NCBI GenBank assembly: GCA_046566065.1
Contig: JBKHXK010000022.1
Location: forward strand, 1-41,051
Origin: MB1-2 sp046566065
GTDB taxonomy: Bacteria; Actinomycetota; CADDZG01; WHSQ01
Direction: 5' to 3'
DNA length: 41,051 nucleotides
Part shown: in pieces, positions 40,184 to 41,051 of the stretch
How the letters are laid out: the number at the start of each line of letters is the position of its first letter
Position numbering within the stretch: the stretch's first letter is position 1
The notes under the pieces: model-generated
The model's database searches: none
What the model was told of the DNA's origin: nothing
Seen by the model: only the letters and a program-made list of their open reading frames with translations
Made by a program: the position numbers and the translations under genes

Positions 40184-41051
40184 ATGACCACTCTGAAGCG
40201 TCTGTTCATCGCCGCGCTCGCGGCCCTGCTGGTTGCCTCCCTCGCTCCCCTCGGCCGCACCGACACGGCCCGCCCGATGATCGTCCGCGTCACCGTCGAG
40301 AGCCCCCAGCAGGCCGCCCTTCTGATGAGCGGCTTCGACGAGACCCACAACCACGGCGAGGGCGAGATCGAGCTACTGCTGTGGCCGGGCGATCTCGCTC
40401 GCCTCGACGCCCTCGGCTTCGACTACACGGTCGTGATCGAAGACCTCGCCGCCTTCGATGCGGCCCGTTCCGCGGGACCCAAGCCCCGGCTCTCTCTGCC
40501 GGGCCCGGACCGGACCGACTACCGACGGCTCGCCGATTACAACGCGGAGCTCAAGGAACTGGCCAAGAAGAACCCGTCCCTCGTGAGACTCTTCGAGATG
40601 CCGAGCCCGACACTCGAGGGCCGTACCGTCTACGGCGTCGAGATCGCAGCAGACGTGAAGAGCGGCGACGACGGGCGGCCCGTGTTCTACATGGACGGCA
40701 TCCATCACGCGCGCGAATGGCCTGCCGCCGAATACACGCAGCTGTACGCCCACCACCTCGTCGAGAGCTTCGGAAAGGATCGGAAGGTCACGGCTCTGCT
40801 GCGCCAGGCTCGTGTGATCATCGTCCCGATCGTGAACCCGGACGGTTTCGACTACTCGCGCGAGTCCGTGGTGCAGAACTCGAACCTGGCGGCCGGCAAC
40901 GGCTTCGAGGGCTACTGGCGCAAGAACCGCCGCTCGCTCACCGGAGTGACGCTGCCTCAGGCCCAGAAGAACCCCGATGCCTACGGAGTCGACCCGAACC
41001 GCAACTACGCCTACCTCTGGGGTGACTCGGAGGGTGGTTCGTCGGGCCTGC
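40184..41051 (+). CDS. Secreted M14-family zinc carboxypeptidase (3' partial)
   Basis: The frame runs from ATG 40184 to the end of the window (289 codons) and continues beyond it. A signal peptide (LKRLFIAALAALLVASLAPLG) starts the protein. A propeptide-like region follows to about residue 105. The catalytic domain begins near PDRTDYRRLADYNAEL. Zinc ligands are in DGIHHAREWPAAE (His-x-x-Glu). IVPIVNPDGFDYS, YWRKNRR and GVDPNRNYAYLWG are typical of carboxypeptidase A/T-like enzymes that trim C-terminal residues outside the cell. The third zinc ligand and catalytic Glu lie outside the window. Confidence 0.92.
   Translation, partial: MTTLKRLFIAALAALLVASLAPLGRTDTARPMIVRVTVESPQQAALLMSGFDETHNHGEGEIELLLWPGDLARLDALGFDYTVVIEDLAAFDAARSAGPKPRLSLPGPDRTDYRRLADYNAELKELAKKNPSLVRLFEMPSPTLEGRTVYGVEIAADVKSGDDGRPVFYMDGIHHAREWPAAEYTQLYAHHLVESFGKDRKVTALLRQARVIIVPIVNPDGFDYSRESVVQNSNLAAGNGFEGYWRKNRRSLTGVTLPQAQKNPDAYGVDPNRNYAYLWGDSEGGSSGL

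Noticed and set aside
1..41051. Mobile element, prophage or CRISPR-Cas origin for the repair or lipid operons
   Set aside because: No transposase, integrase, phage structural gene, att-like repeat or spaced repeat array is seen, and base composition looks even across the window.

Overview
This 41-kb window is GC-rich, gene-dense chromosomal DNA with no tRNA, rRNA, CRISPR array, insertion sequence or phage gene that I can see. Gene content points to a member of the Actinomycetota, probably an uncultured or deep lineage. The pointers are a wax-ester synthase/DGAT, an AI-2E transporter, many GTG and TTG starts, and many genes with a TANNNT-like -10 box only 6-8 nt before the start codon, which is the layout of leaderless transcripts. 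Assignment below phylum is not possible from the sequence alone.

Layout. 1-5.2 kb: end of a polyamine-type ABC permease, a membrane GGDEF protein, a class III aminotransferase divergent from an agmatinase-family ureohydrolase, and a CorA-like Mg2+ channel; this looks like a polyamine or guanidino-compound neighbourhood. 5.2-16.4 kb: mixed housekeeping and envelope genes (cupredoxin lipoprotein, metallo-beta-lactamase-fold hydrolase with a multi-TM protein, AI-2E transporter, DmpA/NylC-type peptidase, zinc MDR dehydrogenase, MFS exporter, a coupled pair of tiny proteins, RmuC, a secreted GH15-like glycosidase, CsbD). 16.4-24.6 kb: phosphatase lipoprotein plus Pcm, WS/DGAT, a tandem pair of secreted PD40 beta-propellers, a methyltransferase, VOC/DUF2007/Dabb small proteins, and a cupin with an atypical SDR.

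24.7-31.1 kb is one tightly coupled fatty-acid (FAS II) operon: sigma factor - fabD - biotinyl-like protein - fabH - fabG - acpP - fabF - fabL - acpS. Nearly every junction overlaps by 1-8 nt. The sigma factor has a hydrophobic C-terminal tail, the biotinyl-like protein lacks the biotin lysine, the enoyl reductase is FabL-type, no dehydratase is present, and AcpS has a long tail. This is the most unusual unit in the window.

31.1-38.1 kb (minus strand): nurA - herA - sbcD - sbcC, the archaeal-style DNA end-resection set in a single bacterial operon, followed by an Eda-type aldolase. 38.2-41 kb: a stand-alone receiver protein divergent from a class III nucleotide cyclase that carries a catalytically altered alpha/beta-hydrolase domain, then the start of a secreted M14 zinc carboxypeptidase cut by the window end.

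No gene-free stretch exceeds 300 bases. All functions are inferred from sequence motifs read by eye; nothing was searched or modelled.
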